The translations under genes were made by a program, and so were the position numbers. Shown here piece by piece: positions 13,284 through 26,092 of a stretch of 64,000 nt of DNA. The notes below the pieces were generated by a model, which saw nothing but the letters and a program-made list of their open reading frames with translations, had not been told where the DNA came from and did not search any database. This DNA comes from Caenorhabditis elegans (taxonomy: Eukaryota; Nematoda; Chromadorea; Rhabditida; Rhabditidae): positions 7,192,001 through 7,256,000 of the forward strand of contig NC_003282.8 of the NCBI RefSeq assembly GCF_000002985.6. The letters run 5' to 3'. Within the stretch, counting starts at the first letter, position 1; each line of letters begins with the position of its first letter.

Positions 13284-14268
13284 TAATTTATGTTTTAGGA
13301 TTGTTTGAAATTGCACACACGAAGAAATAAGAAACATAACTAATCAGTGCAAAAGCTAAATTTTAATATAATTTTACTGAGATTAGTATAATAGTTCTAA
13401 ATTCATTTTACATTGAATACAAACATAGTTCCAAGACTCGTAGGATCTATCAAAAAAATTATCGGAAAACTTCTGTAACACCTTAAAAACAGGCACTTCA
13501 ATTAATTGTACATTTTTATCTCTAAAATGGCTCATATTGCCCCAAAACGTCTATAGGCTTATAAATACGCTTAGTAAATATCACAACTCTTCTTACATCC
13601 ATTTTCCATTATAAACAAATCAATTAATCAAATTATTTAGTGTTCAGAATAAAAAATCTATGCTAACTGTCTGAAGATAAAACATTATATTAAACGTTCA
13701 ATTCTTGCAGCTCCCTTCAGTGCCCGACACTAAACTTCTAGCTTTGTATTCATTGCTATTTACTGTCTTCTTACTCTACAAAAACTGGGCGGAGTCCTGG
13801 ATTCTGATGTCCATGTAGCAAAAACTGAAACAAAACTAGTGGAAGAATCGAGTGGATTATTTAAATTTATTCAAATTTGCGACGACCGTCCGAATCCAGA
13901 TGTATTTATACACTCTCCGAGTCGCCAAAAAATTATCAGTTAAACCTTTTCGGAAATTTATTCAGAATTTCGAGTTTGACAACGACAACGTAGACACTTT
14001 GTTTTCTGGCAATATTCATATCAACTGAAATTTTTTTTGAGAAAATAAATGCAGCATTGGCTCTTCTCTTTTATTTTTTCATTCATACATAGAAAATGCG
14101 GTTTCATTAGGCATATTTTGTCCACTCTCATTTTCTTTCTATTTTTTGTCGTATGCCTTTCTACAAACAAGCCTTATTGCTTGCTCCAAGTGTTCTATTT
14201 TTAACTTACTGTTTCAATTACTAGTTATATGTGTTTTTCAGAGTCTCTCTCAAATTTGCAAGTCTTCC
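13284..14268. promoter_or_regulatory. region upstream of the first kcc-1 start
   Basis: About 1 kb without a supported frame. It precedes the most distal kcc-1 first exon and should contain its promoter. An AG just before the ATG (tttttcag at about 14232-14240) suggests a trans-splice or 5' UTR acceptor. Confidence 0.35.
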
Positions 14269-14399
14269 ATGGGGGACGACAGTTCACAGGATAAGGCTTC
14301 CGCGCCTCCATCTGCAGCAGCAGCAGGAGCAGCTCCAGCTGGAAATCCACAACAACAACCAGCCAGTGCAATCAGAAATAAAGTGGATGTTCCGCCTGG
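14269..14399 (+). CDS. kcc-1: kcc-1 distal alternative first exon A
   Basis: Starts [14 protein letters not shown], followed by an Ala/Pro/Gln-rich stretch, and ends CCTGG before GTAAAT, in phase 2. The same exit phase occurs in the other two distal first exons, so each can join the exon at 18064. The Gln/Ala-rich composition is low complexity, so function cannot be inferred; it would give one isoform a distinct cytoplasmic N-terminus. Confidence 0.65.
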
Positions 14400-17300
14400 G
14401 TAAATACAAAGGGAAAGAAGGATAGAGTAAACTTATAATATCTGTTTTGTTTTACGAGTCAAAAAACACATTGAAAGTAAATAAGAAAAAGGCTTTTGAC
14501 GATCTTCAAATTCAGTCTACTTATAGTCGAGGTAGTCAAACTATCTAATTCAATAGCCATATGATACGCTGGAGGAAGAATCTTGCAATTACTCGAAAAA
14601 ATATTTTCAAAAAACGTGAAAGATTTCAATTTTACAATTTTTTAAGGGAATAGGTTTATGTGATTTGGTTACGCTGCGTTAAATACATTGTTGGACTCAA
14701 AAATTTCGTTTTCCATTTTTCTGTAGAATTTCTGGTAGCAAGTTTTTACGTTTTTTATCCGTTTCCAATTTTTAAAAATTTATTTTGAATTTATTGAAAT
14801 GAAATTCATGAAAACTAGACAAAAACCAACTCTAAACTTTTACGCACAATTTCTACTATGAACTTACAGTCGCAGTTTTTTCTTTAATGAATTATTCACA
14901 CTACCCGCATAATTGCGTCTCTGCAGATATGCCTTGAAATTGTCAGAAAAGTTTACAAAAAAAACTTTATTTAGAACATTAAAAAATCGACTAGCAAAGG
15001 ATTTTCAAAAAAACAAGAAAACTTTAAGCTACGAAAAATATATTTTGCAAGTACAATTACTGACGCAACGTTAAAATTTAAAAATTATCTGAAAAACAAT
15101 CACAAATCAGAACTAAATGAACGGTTATACTTTTCAAGTTTTCATATCAAGCGTAATTGGCGAACACAAAAAGTTGCCGATCCCTGAACAGAAACAGGTT
15201 TTCACTTGCCCTTTTTTGACCGGTCAAAAAAAGAGAAAATGCAGTGATAATGAAAGATTAGGAGGAAGTTAGAAAAGATGAATCTACACATATATATCAG
15301 TTTCAAAATATCAGTAACAATCTTTTAAAATAAAGAAGAAAAGTGACAAAGGCAACTTTATAGATTCGGAAGACGTGTCAGTTCAGTGGAGGTTGTGAAA
15401 AACGCGATGCCACCGACCAAAAAGGCGTCCGTCGTGATTTTTGAAACTCCAGATACTCCAAAAGCTGAAAGGTTAGTTTCATTTTTGAAACAATTAATAG
15501 ATTCTGGAAAGAAGTGTTTCACATATTTTGAAACCGTTTATCTCTTTCGCTCCAAACTTAGTTAGCTTACTCTTGATTTTAAAAAAATGGGCAAAAATAG
15601 AAAATTGCTGTATGAAAAAACTGACAATATATGAGCGGAGTCTAATTTCAAGCTATAATTTTTATGCGATAACTTACAAACCAATTTTCATTCAAATAAA
15701 CTATCAACATTATTGTTGTTTTATTTCAAACTAGCGGTTGAAAAAATCCAACCAATGGAAATTAAATAAGGTTAAAATACCAAAATTCTTGAACTGTCAT
15801 GAAAATAGGCCCCGCCCATAATTTGGCATTTTAGAGGTTTTGAGTATAATTTGATTGAGTAGGCTATATGATATCAAAAATCATAAAAGTGACAGAATAT
15901 CGTTAAATGATAAGAAAATATTTATTTCTCACTAATATTCATTTATGAAACTGAAATAAAATTTTAAATTTCCGGAACCAAAACAAAAAACTCATAAAAA
16001 CTTTCTTCCTAATAATAATAATAATTTTTCATTGATATTTTCCAAATTTATCAATTTTGTTCATCACTTGACGATGGCGTCATCCGCAACGTCTCATTGT
16101 CAATTCAATAACAAATTGAAAAAAAAGCTCTGAAGAAAGAGAGCACCGTATAGTATGAATAAGCCGGAGGAACACTGTTTTTTTGCTCTCTGCGTCTTCC
16201 TGTCTAGTTATGTCTAGTTACCTAGTTACTATTTATTTATCTGAAAAGAAAAGTTGTAAGTCTCATTTTATGATTTTTTTTGCTTTTTGTTCCCTCTACA
16301 CCACTGTGAGAAATGATTATTTCAACTAGAACAAATCACAAAATTCACACTTTCTTTCTTCAAATATTTCAAATAGCTATAATACGGTAGGTTTGGAATT
16401 TTAAGCCATTTAAATAAAGAAAAGTCGTATTTTGAACTTTTAAACTACGATTTCTACAATTAATTTTTTGAAAGTTCAAACTCGTAGGTCAATACCAATT
16501 GAACAAGGAAATCGCGTCGCGTCTACTACTCAAAAAATAAACAAAGAATTGATAAAATGATTCGAGCAAATCGGGAGAGGAGGGGGGTCAATTTCAAATC
16601 AGATATCTCAAGATGTTCTTATTGAGTACCGCCCGGTTTTGACCACTGTCCAACCATTTTTCCACTTTTTGTCAATATCACTAGATACTCTTGATAGTGC
16701 AGTTGTACCCTTTATTCATTACTGTAGATTTGCATGTTCTGGAGGTTTGTTCTGGAGGCACCTTTGAAAAACAAATTAAGCTTTCAGACGTGTTTTTTTA
16801 TCTCAAAAATTCCTTCACATTAGGTTCTCATTCTAAAGAGAAATACCTTAAAAATTTTTTTAAAAATTGAGGAAATTAGTGAAATTTAATTTTAAATGTT
16901 ATCATTCAAAATTACGGTGATACGTACAAAGTTATAGTTCAAGCAATTATTCATAAATTTCCATGCATATCAAGTAAGTAGTGAAAGACCATTAAATGTT
17001 CATAGGATTATGTAAAACTTGAAATACAGTAGAAAAACCAAAAGATTATGCAAAAACTGTTTACATGAAACAATCGAAAGAAAAAAGAAAAAAAGAAAAA
17101 CAAAGTTTTGATATATCATCCGTTCATCTGATACATGTCACTTTCACATGCGCAAATCGAACAGACATTAGTCAAATTTCCGAAATCGGATCGTCGAGAA
17201 AATTGTGATGGTAAAATGAAGAGGAAAGAGGAGTGATAAAAGATTTGTCAACTATCACATATCTTACAGTGTCTATGTATGATTGAATGATTGTTTCTTT

Positions 17301-20300
17301 TGTGAGAATGCATACCTGACCACTACCTCTCGGAATATCTTCCGTATCGTATTCAATGAGTGTTTCCGTTCCAAATTTAGGTTTATAATACTTTCACATT
17401 CCGAACATAGCTTTCCAATTTTTTGTTGAAGTTTTCAGTTAATGTTTCATAGTAATTTTAGGTAGTTAGAATTCCAAATAAATTAAAAAATTATGCTATA
17501 CGTTTCGTAAATATTTCTAAGTTTTTAAGTGAACCGTTACCTAATCTAAACTTATTTTCCGGTGGCCTTCGGAAATTTAACAACAATGATTGTTATTACT
17601 CTCCGAAACTAATTGATAAGGTATCAAAAGAGTAATAAACAGAACTTTAAACTAAAATCAAAAACCTTTGGCATTCTCAATCTCTCTATCACTTCTACCT
17701 TGTGTTCAGATCCTTTCCAAAACATAACAGGTTTTTATGATAACAAGTACCTTTTACTATTTTTGAAAATGTCCATTGATAGTGATGACCTAATCATTAG
17801 TAATCGATAGAAGATCACAAGAATCAGTAAATCAGCATCAGTGATCAGATCAGAATACAAAAAATTGATATATTTTCAAACACCTCCACCATCTCTCACC
17901 TATTTTATTTTAAGAAGAGCTTCATCGTGGTGGCGCAATTTAGTGATGGACGACGACAAAACTGCGCCTGTGCAGTCTGATACTGTGATATCTCCCGAAA
18001 ATGCGTAAGTTCTTTCAAAGAATTTTATTCACTGCAGCATTGAAGTTCAAATAAATTTTACAGTGGAAATGGACTCGCCGACCATCATCGTAACATTTCA
18101 ACTGCCAGTGTTGGAGATAGTGAGTTATTTTTTACATTTAAAAGTGGAATAGATCCAGTGCAGAAATCTTTGAAAACTACGTCTATGGTGCCAAAATGAC
18201 CAAATATCTTAATAAAACGTTCCAATAATTTTTTGAAAAATTTTATTTGCAATCGAAAATGGACAACTCTCGAATTCCTGTAACAATTTGAGAAAACCAT
18301 TGCATTGTCCAATTTCTACAATATTTTAATATTTGAAACATAAGTGGACCAACACAAAATTAGGAATCATTTTTTGACGACTTTCAAAATGTGACGAAAA
18401 TAGAAACTTTTTTTAATTTTCAAAAAATCATATAAAATTTAGCAGAATTGTTTTTATTTTTTTACTACGATACTTGGTAATTGTGGTACCATGGTTTAAA
18501 GCCATTTTCCCACTGGCGCTACTCCGCCTTCAAACAATTTCGACATTTAATACCTAAACGTCATTAAAGTGTTCTTGGCGAGCATATAAAAATACATTAA
18601 AAACACGGTCGGAACATTAAAGCTGATAGGGGCGATGATTCAATTGTTTATATTTGCATGTACTTTTTCTCGATTTATATTCGTTTCAGTCAGTCTATCC
18701 AATCTATTTCTCATACTTTTTTGTTTCTTTTTTCAATCATCCTTGAGAAAAATGCATTTGCATCTCATACGTTAATGACCTTGAGCCGAAGAATGGGCAG
18801 CTGGCGCCACAAAAAGAGCAATTCTGTTGTGATGGTCTGTTGCGCACGGTCATTCCACTAAATTTGAATTAAGTCATGTCAATTGTCACAATTCCATCTG
18901 TTTCGAGTCACAATTTTTAAATTAAATTTGTCTGAACTTAAAAAGTATTAATTTCAAGTCGGTTACGGTCGTTGTGTATGTATGCCAATTGTTTTTTTCT
19001 TATAACCTAGTATGTACTTGATGAGTGCTTGATAAAATTCTCAAAAAAATATAAAAGCTTCGAAAATAACAAAACTAAACGTTTTTTTTTTTCCAAACTT
19101 GAGTCTAAACAATTTTTATTGGAACATCTCTTTAGTAACAGAAATCCATCCACTGAAACAGTGAAGTTTTTTTTTCAATTTTGAATAACACCACATCAAT
19201 AAAAGTCACAAATTCAGAAACGAAAATATCAGTGAGTATGTTCTGATAAAATGGGGAGTACTGTGCATTTAATTTTCCATTCCTAAAAATTTACAAGGGA
19301 TAGTTATGCAAAATGGTCCTGCCACTCATTCTGTTTTTGAGCGTTTATCTGAAAAATTTGTGTAGATCAAACGTAGATCACATTTAATTAAAAGAAAATC
19401 TATTTACAAAATCAGAGGAAAGTATATAGTGATCTACGCTTGATCTACTCAAATTTATTATTTTAACCCTCAAAATAAAGGATGAACGCGCGAAAATGAC
19501 ATTTGCATAATGGTTCCTGTCATAGAAGTAGAAAAACATAAAAATGTTTGTTTTTGTGTTTCAGTTTTCAGTGAGATCCCACGAGAAAAGAAAGTGCAAC
19601 GTAACAAGAGGAATCAGCAAGTGCGCCCCATTAATTATTATTGTTAAAACGCGCTAGGAGAGGTGTCGTGCGCATTGAGAAGTGTTGTGCACAGGCGGCC
19701 TCCGTTGAGTCTTGTACTGGAACACTGCCAAGTCTGTATATATCTCTCTTTTTTACAATCTTGTTATTCTGCCATTCTTTCTTTCAAACAAAACCGATGC
19801 TCTCTTCGCTCTTCACGTTTATTGTTAACATTTTGTTATTACCTAAAGGTTAATTGATAACATATATATTTTGCCACAGCTTTCCCTGACACTTTGTCAA
19901 CACTTACTGATATTTTTGCTTCCGAATTTGTGCCCCTTATTGATTTAGTTACAGAAACATTAAAATAAGTTGCAATATTATAGTGTTGCACGCTCTGCTG
20001 GGTTTTTGTTGCTAAAGAGGTGTTCCAATACATATTGTTTATACTCAAGTTTGAAAAAAAGTTTGTTATTTTCGGTGCTGTTATATTTTTGTTAACATTT
20101 TATCAAAAAACTAATTTAACCATCTAAGTGTGCAAACACCGCAGAATTTATTTGTCTAGAATTTTAAAAGTTGAAACTTTTATCCTAATTTTTTGAGCAA
20201 AATATCACTAATGTTAGTCCCATTTTTTGCGTGAAGTATTCTAATTTTGGAAGAGTTGGAAAAATAACCACATATTTACCCTTTATTAATATTTTTAGAG

Positions 20301-23300
20301 TTATTTTGAGAATCGTATTTTTTATCATACTCCGGGTCACAAAAGATAAAAAAGTAAGTTGTTTCTCTCATTAGTTTTCAATTATTGACGAAAATGCATC
20401 TATGAGGGCGTCCCCATAATCTGTTGAACTTTTTTGCTCGCGATTTTTCGATTTTTCTTCGAAAGTTTTTACTGATAACTCCAAGAAGCATTCAATAGTA
20501 ACGTTAAATGCAAAATATTTTATAGTTACATGCCTGAGTTTGATTAAAGTTTCCAATTTCGGTTTGATCTACGACATTTTTATAAGCGAAAAATTTCGGC
20601 ATTTTTGGTAGATCAAATCGCAATGGGATAGTCTGACACTACGTGTAACTAGGAATCTCATATGCTATATAATTTTTTTAAAAGATTTATAAATTTTAAA
20701 TGGGTTTCCTGCAAACGTTCTTGCACTAATTGTTTCTTTATTTGCCAATGTTTTCAAATTGGTTCTATGCGTGCTCTTCACCCAATTATTTGTCTTGTGA
20801 GTGATGATACTAGCAAAAAAGATGGAAACAAAAAATTGTCGGTTTAGAACTGTTGAATGCCTCACCCACACACTCAAACCCAACTTTTGCTCTTCATAAA
20901 TCACATGAGGGAGCAATATTTTCGCGTCGATGGCGACAACACTATCAATTTTGCAAATTTTTGATTTTATCATTGGTAATTATTGCCAACCAACCATACT
21001 AAATTCCTTGATAATAATAAGTTGTCAGCGCTTCTTACGTAACAGCTATAATTTATTTCAATTCTCAAAACGCTTCAAAATAATAATTTTTCTCGAACCA
21101 TTTTCATTTTCCTCATGCTCTGTTTAGTCTCAATATCTTAACTTATCTCAGCATTTCTCTTTTTTTCAATTTCCTGTTCTTCAGCTTGTTTCTGACCATC
21201 AACATCATCATCAGACCATCACTATCTCTATAACTCAATCATACACATCATTTCACCTACTTCTGCCTGTTTTGATATTAAATGACAACCGGCAATGGTA
21301 CCGGTTCTCCGGCACCACCGTCTTTCAAATTCGTAGTCGGTGGCGATGACCATGAAAGTGGCTCTCATGAGCACACAAGTCTTCTTTCCACCCATCATCA
21401 GGTGGTTCCCACTGGAACTACTGCACCGATTACTTCTGGAATGAACAAAGTTCCTAAGAAAGCATCTTCTAGGTTCTTACTTACTGTTGAGACTGATGCA
21501 CCGCCACCAATGACTAGAGATGACAGTCATCGTAGGTTTTTGTTTGAAAAGAGTTTTAAAAATGTTTCGTGGTTATTCAAATAACAAAAATGTATAAAAT
21601 GAAGAAATAAATCCCATTAAAAGTTAATAACAATACATTTTAGGGGAACTATACGCATGGGGAACAAATAAAGATGCTGGAGGAAATCACAATTTGGCTC
21701 TTTTCGAAGAACCTTCAATGCCATTTTTCTCTAGCTATCTGAAAGCCCATATCACACCTGGACCACTTGAAAGAGCTCAGAGCTCATCACACGGTGGTCA
21801 TGGAGCCAAAGCTGATCTTGGAGTGCTTCTCGGAGTCTACTTGCCGACGATTCAACATATTCTTGGTGTAACCATGTTCATTCGTCTCTTTTGGCTTGTT
21901 GGAATCGCTGGGCTCGGGCAAACTTTTCTGCTACTTTTCCTTTGCTGCTTCTGTGTAAGTTTTGATTTGTTTGTTTGAAAAAAAGAGATTGTTTTTAAAT
22001 TTTTCAAGCATTAAACCCAGTTTGATACAATTTATTAATTTACAGACTTTCCTTACCTGCATCTCTATATCAGCCGTCGCAACCAATGGAGTCGTTGAAT
22101 CTGGTGGAGCCTATTTCATGATATCACGTAATCTTGGACCAGAGTTCGGATCAGCAGTGGGAATACTGTTCTACCTTGCTAATACTGTAGCCACATCTAT
22201 GTACTTGGTCGGAGGAGTTGAAATATTGTTACTCTACATTTTCCCTGGATTAACGTTCGGAGGAGTTGAAGGACAACATGATACCTGTTTGTTAAAAAAT
22301 ACTTTTTTCTGAGAATAAGTTCCAAATTACAGCCATGTTCGGAACGATGACCAACTCTCTACGATTCTACTCCACAATACTACTTCTCATCGAATTTGCC
22401 ATTGTCGCCATGGGAGTCAAGTTTGTACAAATGCTTGCACCGGTAAGAACTATAACATCTATCGGATCAGATTTGATAATGAGTATTTTTAGGTTTCACT
22501 CGTCTGTGTAATTTTGTCGATTCTCGCCTGTTATGCCGGTGGAGTAACAAAAACTATTTATCCCGATTCAGGACAATAGTGAGGATTCTGAATTCTAACA
22601 AAAATCTATAATTCCTGTGGTTTTCAGTGTTTGTATGTACAACGACCGTCTTCTCCAATCGAGCGCTGTTCTGAATGAAAGTATTCCACTTGACGAAATA
22701 TGCAATTATTGTAATATAAAGTGAGCTCACAATTGTTTATAATCTCTGCATAATATATTGTTTCAGCAACACTTTCCTCGCCGATAGAGTATGTGGAGGA
22801 CGGTGCAACTCTACAACAATTCCTCATGTATCTCCGTTCCGTTGCATTAACGGTTTCCCTGGTTTCCAAGGTGGTCAAACACTTCTCGAGAATCTTGGAC
22901 CAAATTATCTTGAAAAGGGTGAAGCAGCACATGGAACTCAAGCTGATACTAAGTCTGATGTTTACCAAGATGTTCGCACCTCATTCTTTGTGCTTCTCGC
23001 TATCTATTTCCCTGCTGTAACTGGAATTTTTACTGGAGCAAACATGAGCGGAGATTTGAAGAATCCACAAGCATCGATTCCTGCAGGAACTATTGCTGCC
23101 AATTTGACGACTTCATTCGTTTATTTCTCTTTGGCATTCATCTTCGGTGGCGCTATCGATAATGCAGTTTTACGAGACAAGTACTTTCTTTTCATTTTAA
23201 TTTTCAGCACTATTTAATATCATATCTTTCAGAAATGGGCAGTCTGTAGGAGGTCAAATGGTGGTTGCTCTACTGTCGTGGCCATCTCCATGGGTTCTCC

Positions 23301-25224
23301 TCATTGGTTCTTTCCTCTCAACGTTTGGAGCTGCCCTTCAATGTTTGTGCTCTGCGCCACGTCTTCTTCAAGCAATTGCCAAAGACGAAGTCATTCCTCT
23401 TCTTTCTCCATTCAAAAAGGTCACTGCCAACAATGAGCCCTTCCTTGGATTGATTTTGACAACTATTATTGCTGAAATTGCAATTCTCATGGGAAGCATG
23501 GACACGATTGCCGCTGTTGTCGACTTCTTCTTCCTTATGTGCTACGCTTTTGTCAACATAATCTGCACACTTCATTCATTGCTGGGAGCTCCTAACTGGA
23601 GGCCACGATTCAAGTATTACCATTGGTATGTTTTAAATTGGTAATATGCTCTCTCTGGTTAATACTGATATTTTTACAGGTTCCTGTCACTTCTCGGTGC
23701 AGTTCTTTGCTTCTTTATCATGTTCTCAACTCATTGGGATTATGCTATTGTCGCCTGTCTGCTCTGTCTTGTAATTTATAAATACGTGGAATGGAAGGGA
23801 GCCAAAAAAGAATGGGGAGACGGAATTCGTGGACTTGCTCTCACTACAGCTCAGTATTCATTGATGAAGATCGAAGACAAGGAACCTCATCCAAAGAACT
23901 GGAGACCTCAACTCCTTTTGCTTCTCTCAATGCAATGGTCGAAAGAAATTATTGATGTTCGTTATTTGAACCTTCTCAATCTGGCATCTCAGCTCAAGGC
24001 TGGAAAAGGATTAACCGTGGTTACTGCATTCTTGCAGGTTTGTATTTTTAAGCCATTTTTAAAATGTCTTTTTTTCCTAAAAATTTACTTTTCAGGGAGA
24101 TCCAACAAGCCCTGACGATAAGAAGAAGGGAGAGCAGGTCAAAGCACGCATGGACTTCGATATGAACCAAGTTCGTCTTCGTGGTTTTGCAAAGACCCTT
24201 GTGCACTCAGAAGATCAAGTTCGGGGCTCTATGTCTACACTTGTTCAGTCTGTTGGTCTTGGAGGACTGAAACCGAATACGATGCTCATTTCATGGCCAG
24301 TGCACGAACGTGAAGAAGATATGACCGAATACAACACTTTCATCGAAAAAGTCCATGCTGCTTCGATAAACGATATGGCTATTGTTGTTGCCAAAGGAAT
24401 TATTGACTTCCCATCAGCCGTTTTCCGAATGAGTGGAATGATTGATGTCTACTGGATTGTTCACGACGGAGGTCTCTGTCTTCTTATGGGATACCTTCTG
24501 AAACAACACAAAGTATGGCGTGGTTGCAAGCTCCGTGTTATTGGAATCGCTCAGGAGTCTGATAACAACGTGAAGATGCAGGAAGATCTGCAAAAGTACG
24601 TCTATCAACTACGTATTGATGCAAAGATTATGATAGTCGAATTAGCCGATCCAGAGATCTCCAAGAATGCCTTCGAACGGACATTATTAATGGAAGAACG
24701 AACAATGATGATGAGAGATTTACAAAAAGTTTCTGGTGGAGGAATGTCACTCTCATTACCGCCAGCAAATGCTCCACGAGCACCATCACCGCTTGTTACA
24801 TCCGAAAGAAGAGCAAATTCAAAGGACTCAGACGAGGGAACACCGACAGAAAGTGAAGAAACAACAGAAAAGAAGTCAACAAGCACTGATAATGAACAAG
24901 CTAATCAAGAAACGAAGACCAAGAAGGAGAGAATGAAGGCTTTGGACAGATCGAAGGTTTCGAAAATGCACACTGCAGTACGACTCAACGAGTTGTTGCT
25001 ACAACATTCCGCCAATTCTCAGTTGATTCTACTTAATCTGCCCAAGCCTCCGGTGCACAAAGATCGTAAGTTTTGCTACAAAAACGACATACTTATTGAA
25101 ATAAAATTTTCCAGAGCAAGCACTTGATGATTATGTTCATTATTTGGAAGTGATGACCGACAAACTCAACCGAGTGATTTTCGTCCGTGGAACTGGCAAA
25201 GAAGTGATCACGGAGAGCTCGTAA
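14269..25224 (+). CDS. kcc-1: K+-Cl- cotransporter (SLC12 / KCC family) KCC-1
   Basis: Electroneutral K-Cl symporter of the plasma membrane, lowering cell Cl- and setting volume. The body is 21644-21954, 22046-22286, 22333-22442, 22493-22578, 22628-22720, 22767-23180, 23233-23625, 23680-24037, 24096-25065 and 25115-25224. With the proximal first exon (21282-21531) it totals 3336 nt, 1111 aa. Family marks: [23 protein letters not shown] in TM1 (split across the membrane entry), [16 protein letters not shown], a long Cys-rich extracellular loop ([15 protein letters not shown]), [15 protein letters not shown], and the C-terminal [12 protein letters not shown]. The cytoplasmic tail has a low-complexity Ser/Glu insert before the conserved [12 protein letters not shown] end. 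Three further first exons lie up to 7 kb upstream and feed the same exon 21644 through two shared small exons. Product firm; symbol from memory of the unc-8 neighbour. Confidence 0.93.
15407..15471 (+). CDS. kcc-1: kcc-1 distal alternative first exon B
   Basis: Starts [17 protein letters not shown] and ends GAAAG before GTTAGT, in phase 2, so it can splice to the exon at 18064. Encodes 21 residues plus two bases. Support is the start codon, donor and shared phase rather than similarity. Confidence 0.6.
17946..18004 (+). CDS. kcc-1: kcc-1 distal alternative first exon C
   Basis: Starts [19 protein letters not shown] and ends AATGC before GTAAGT, in phase 2, with a 59-bp intron to the exon at 18064. 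The short intron and consensus sites make this the best supported of the three distal starts. Confidence 0.7.
18064..18119 (+). CDS. kcc-1: kcc-1 shared upstream coding exon
   Basis: Fifty-six bases after TTTTACAG and before GTGAGT, reading [18 protein letters not shown]. It enters in phase 2 and exits in phase 1, matching the three distal first exons on one side and the exon at 19565 on the other. Confidence 0.65.
19364..19451. repeat. short foldback repeat in a kcc-1 intron
   Basis: GTAGATCAAACGTAGATCAC on the left is mirrored, with one mismatch, by GTGATCTACGCTTGATCTAC on the right, about 50 bases apart. It resembles the ends of small worm MITE-like elements carrying GTAGATCAA termini. 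Confidence 0.55.
19565..19600 (+). CDS. kcc-1: kcc-1 36-nt microexon joining distal starts to the common body
   Basis: Reads [12 protein letters not shown] after GTGTTTCAG and before GTAACA. It exits in phase 1, the same exit phase as the proximal first exon, so both lead into [10 protein letters not shown] at 21644. A competing acceptor seven bases later would exit in phase 0 and break the join. Confidence 0.6.
20555..20650. repeat. dispersed MITE-like repeat in a kcc-1 intron
   Basis: Contains TTTGATCTACGACATTTT and GGTAGATCAAATCG separated by about 40 bases, then a tail ending CTGACACTACGTG. I recognise the wording as a common C. elegans dispersed repeat, related to the foldback near 19.4 kb. 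Confidence 0.5.
21282..21531 (+). CDS. kcc-1: kcc-1 proximal alternative first exon
   Basis: Starts [18 protein letters not shown] with an in-frame TAA immediately upstream (21279-21281), so it cannot be an internal exon in that frame. It encodes an 83-residue His/Ser/Thr-rich cytoplasmic tail and exits in phase 1 before GTAGGT, joining exon 21644. Confidence 0.8.
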
Positions 25225-26092
25225 CTTCACAAAGTACGCTTGTTATCAAGAAAATATACATATCTATGGTTTTATCACTTTCCCGTAAATTTTCCCAAAG
25301 GTTTGCAATCTCTTGCCCCCACTCATTCACATCACTCCTCTCATGATTTGTTTCCCGAATCTGTAGAACCCTTTAAATATTTGTAAGTCTTAGACGTGGT
25401 TGTCAAGCTCTCATTCATGCTTGACGTCTTCTAGTCTTCTGAATTATCGCACATCTTCACACAGAAACTTTGCATAATCCGCGTCACTCGTATATTTATT
25501 TCTTGTTCAATAATTCCCCCGTTTCAAACAGTAAGGTATTCCTTCTTACCATCACACCTTTCCCACTCTTGTAACATTATCTATATGGTTTTTGGTTACG
25601 TTTAGACGTTTTTTGGCGCCCTCCGTACTCTCGTCGGAATATGATGAACGGCATTTTATATATTCGTTTAGGTAGTTCCTGATTTGTTTTTTTTGTTTTC
25701 TTGAAAATTGATTGATGTTCAAATTTTTTTTGAATAATTTCTTATCAACTTTGTAGATTCTTTCCATCCTAAACATTGCCGATGTTAGTACCGTAACCTA
25801 CCGTAAGTCGTGTTTTCCTCCCTGTGGTCATTCACTGTTTTTATGTCAAAGGAGTCTGTCTGACTTTACTTCTATCATTCACCATCCCCTTCAGTATCAT
25901 ATCAACCCCGATCCCCCTTACTTTTCTATCGCCCATCACCACGTTCTTTGTTTTATGTTTCCGTTTATATATTTAGTATGCTATAAATGGTTAGATTCAT
26001 GTTCATTGAAGCAATCGAATCATTTTGGATTTAAAAAAGAGAATTATTGAAAAAGAGAAAATTCATCACAAAATATCACAAGTATTCAAAGT
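25225..26092. other. kcc-1 3' UTR and convergent gap with the globin gene
   Basis: About 870 bp between two convergent stop codons. Pyrimidine-rich stretches but no reading frame with support. No clear AATAAA; variant poly(A) signals are likely. Confidence 0.4.

Noticed and set aside
1520-25224. Bestrophin, UNC-8 and KCC-1 as one ion-transport system
   Set aside because: Different strands, independent promoters and no shared regulatory sequence seen; proximity alone is not evidence.
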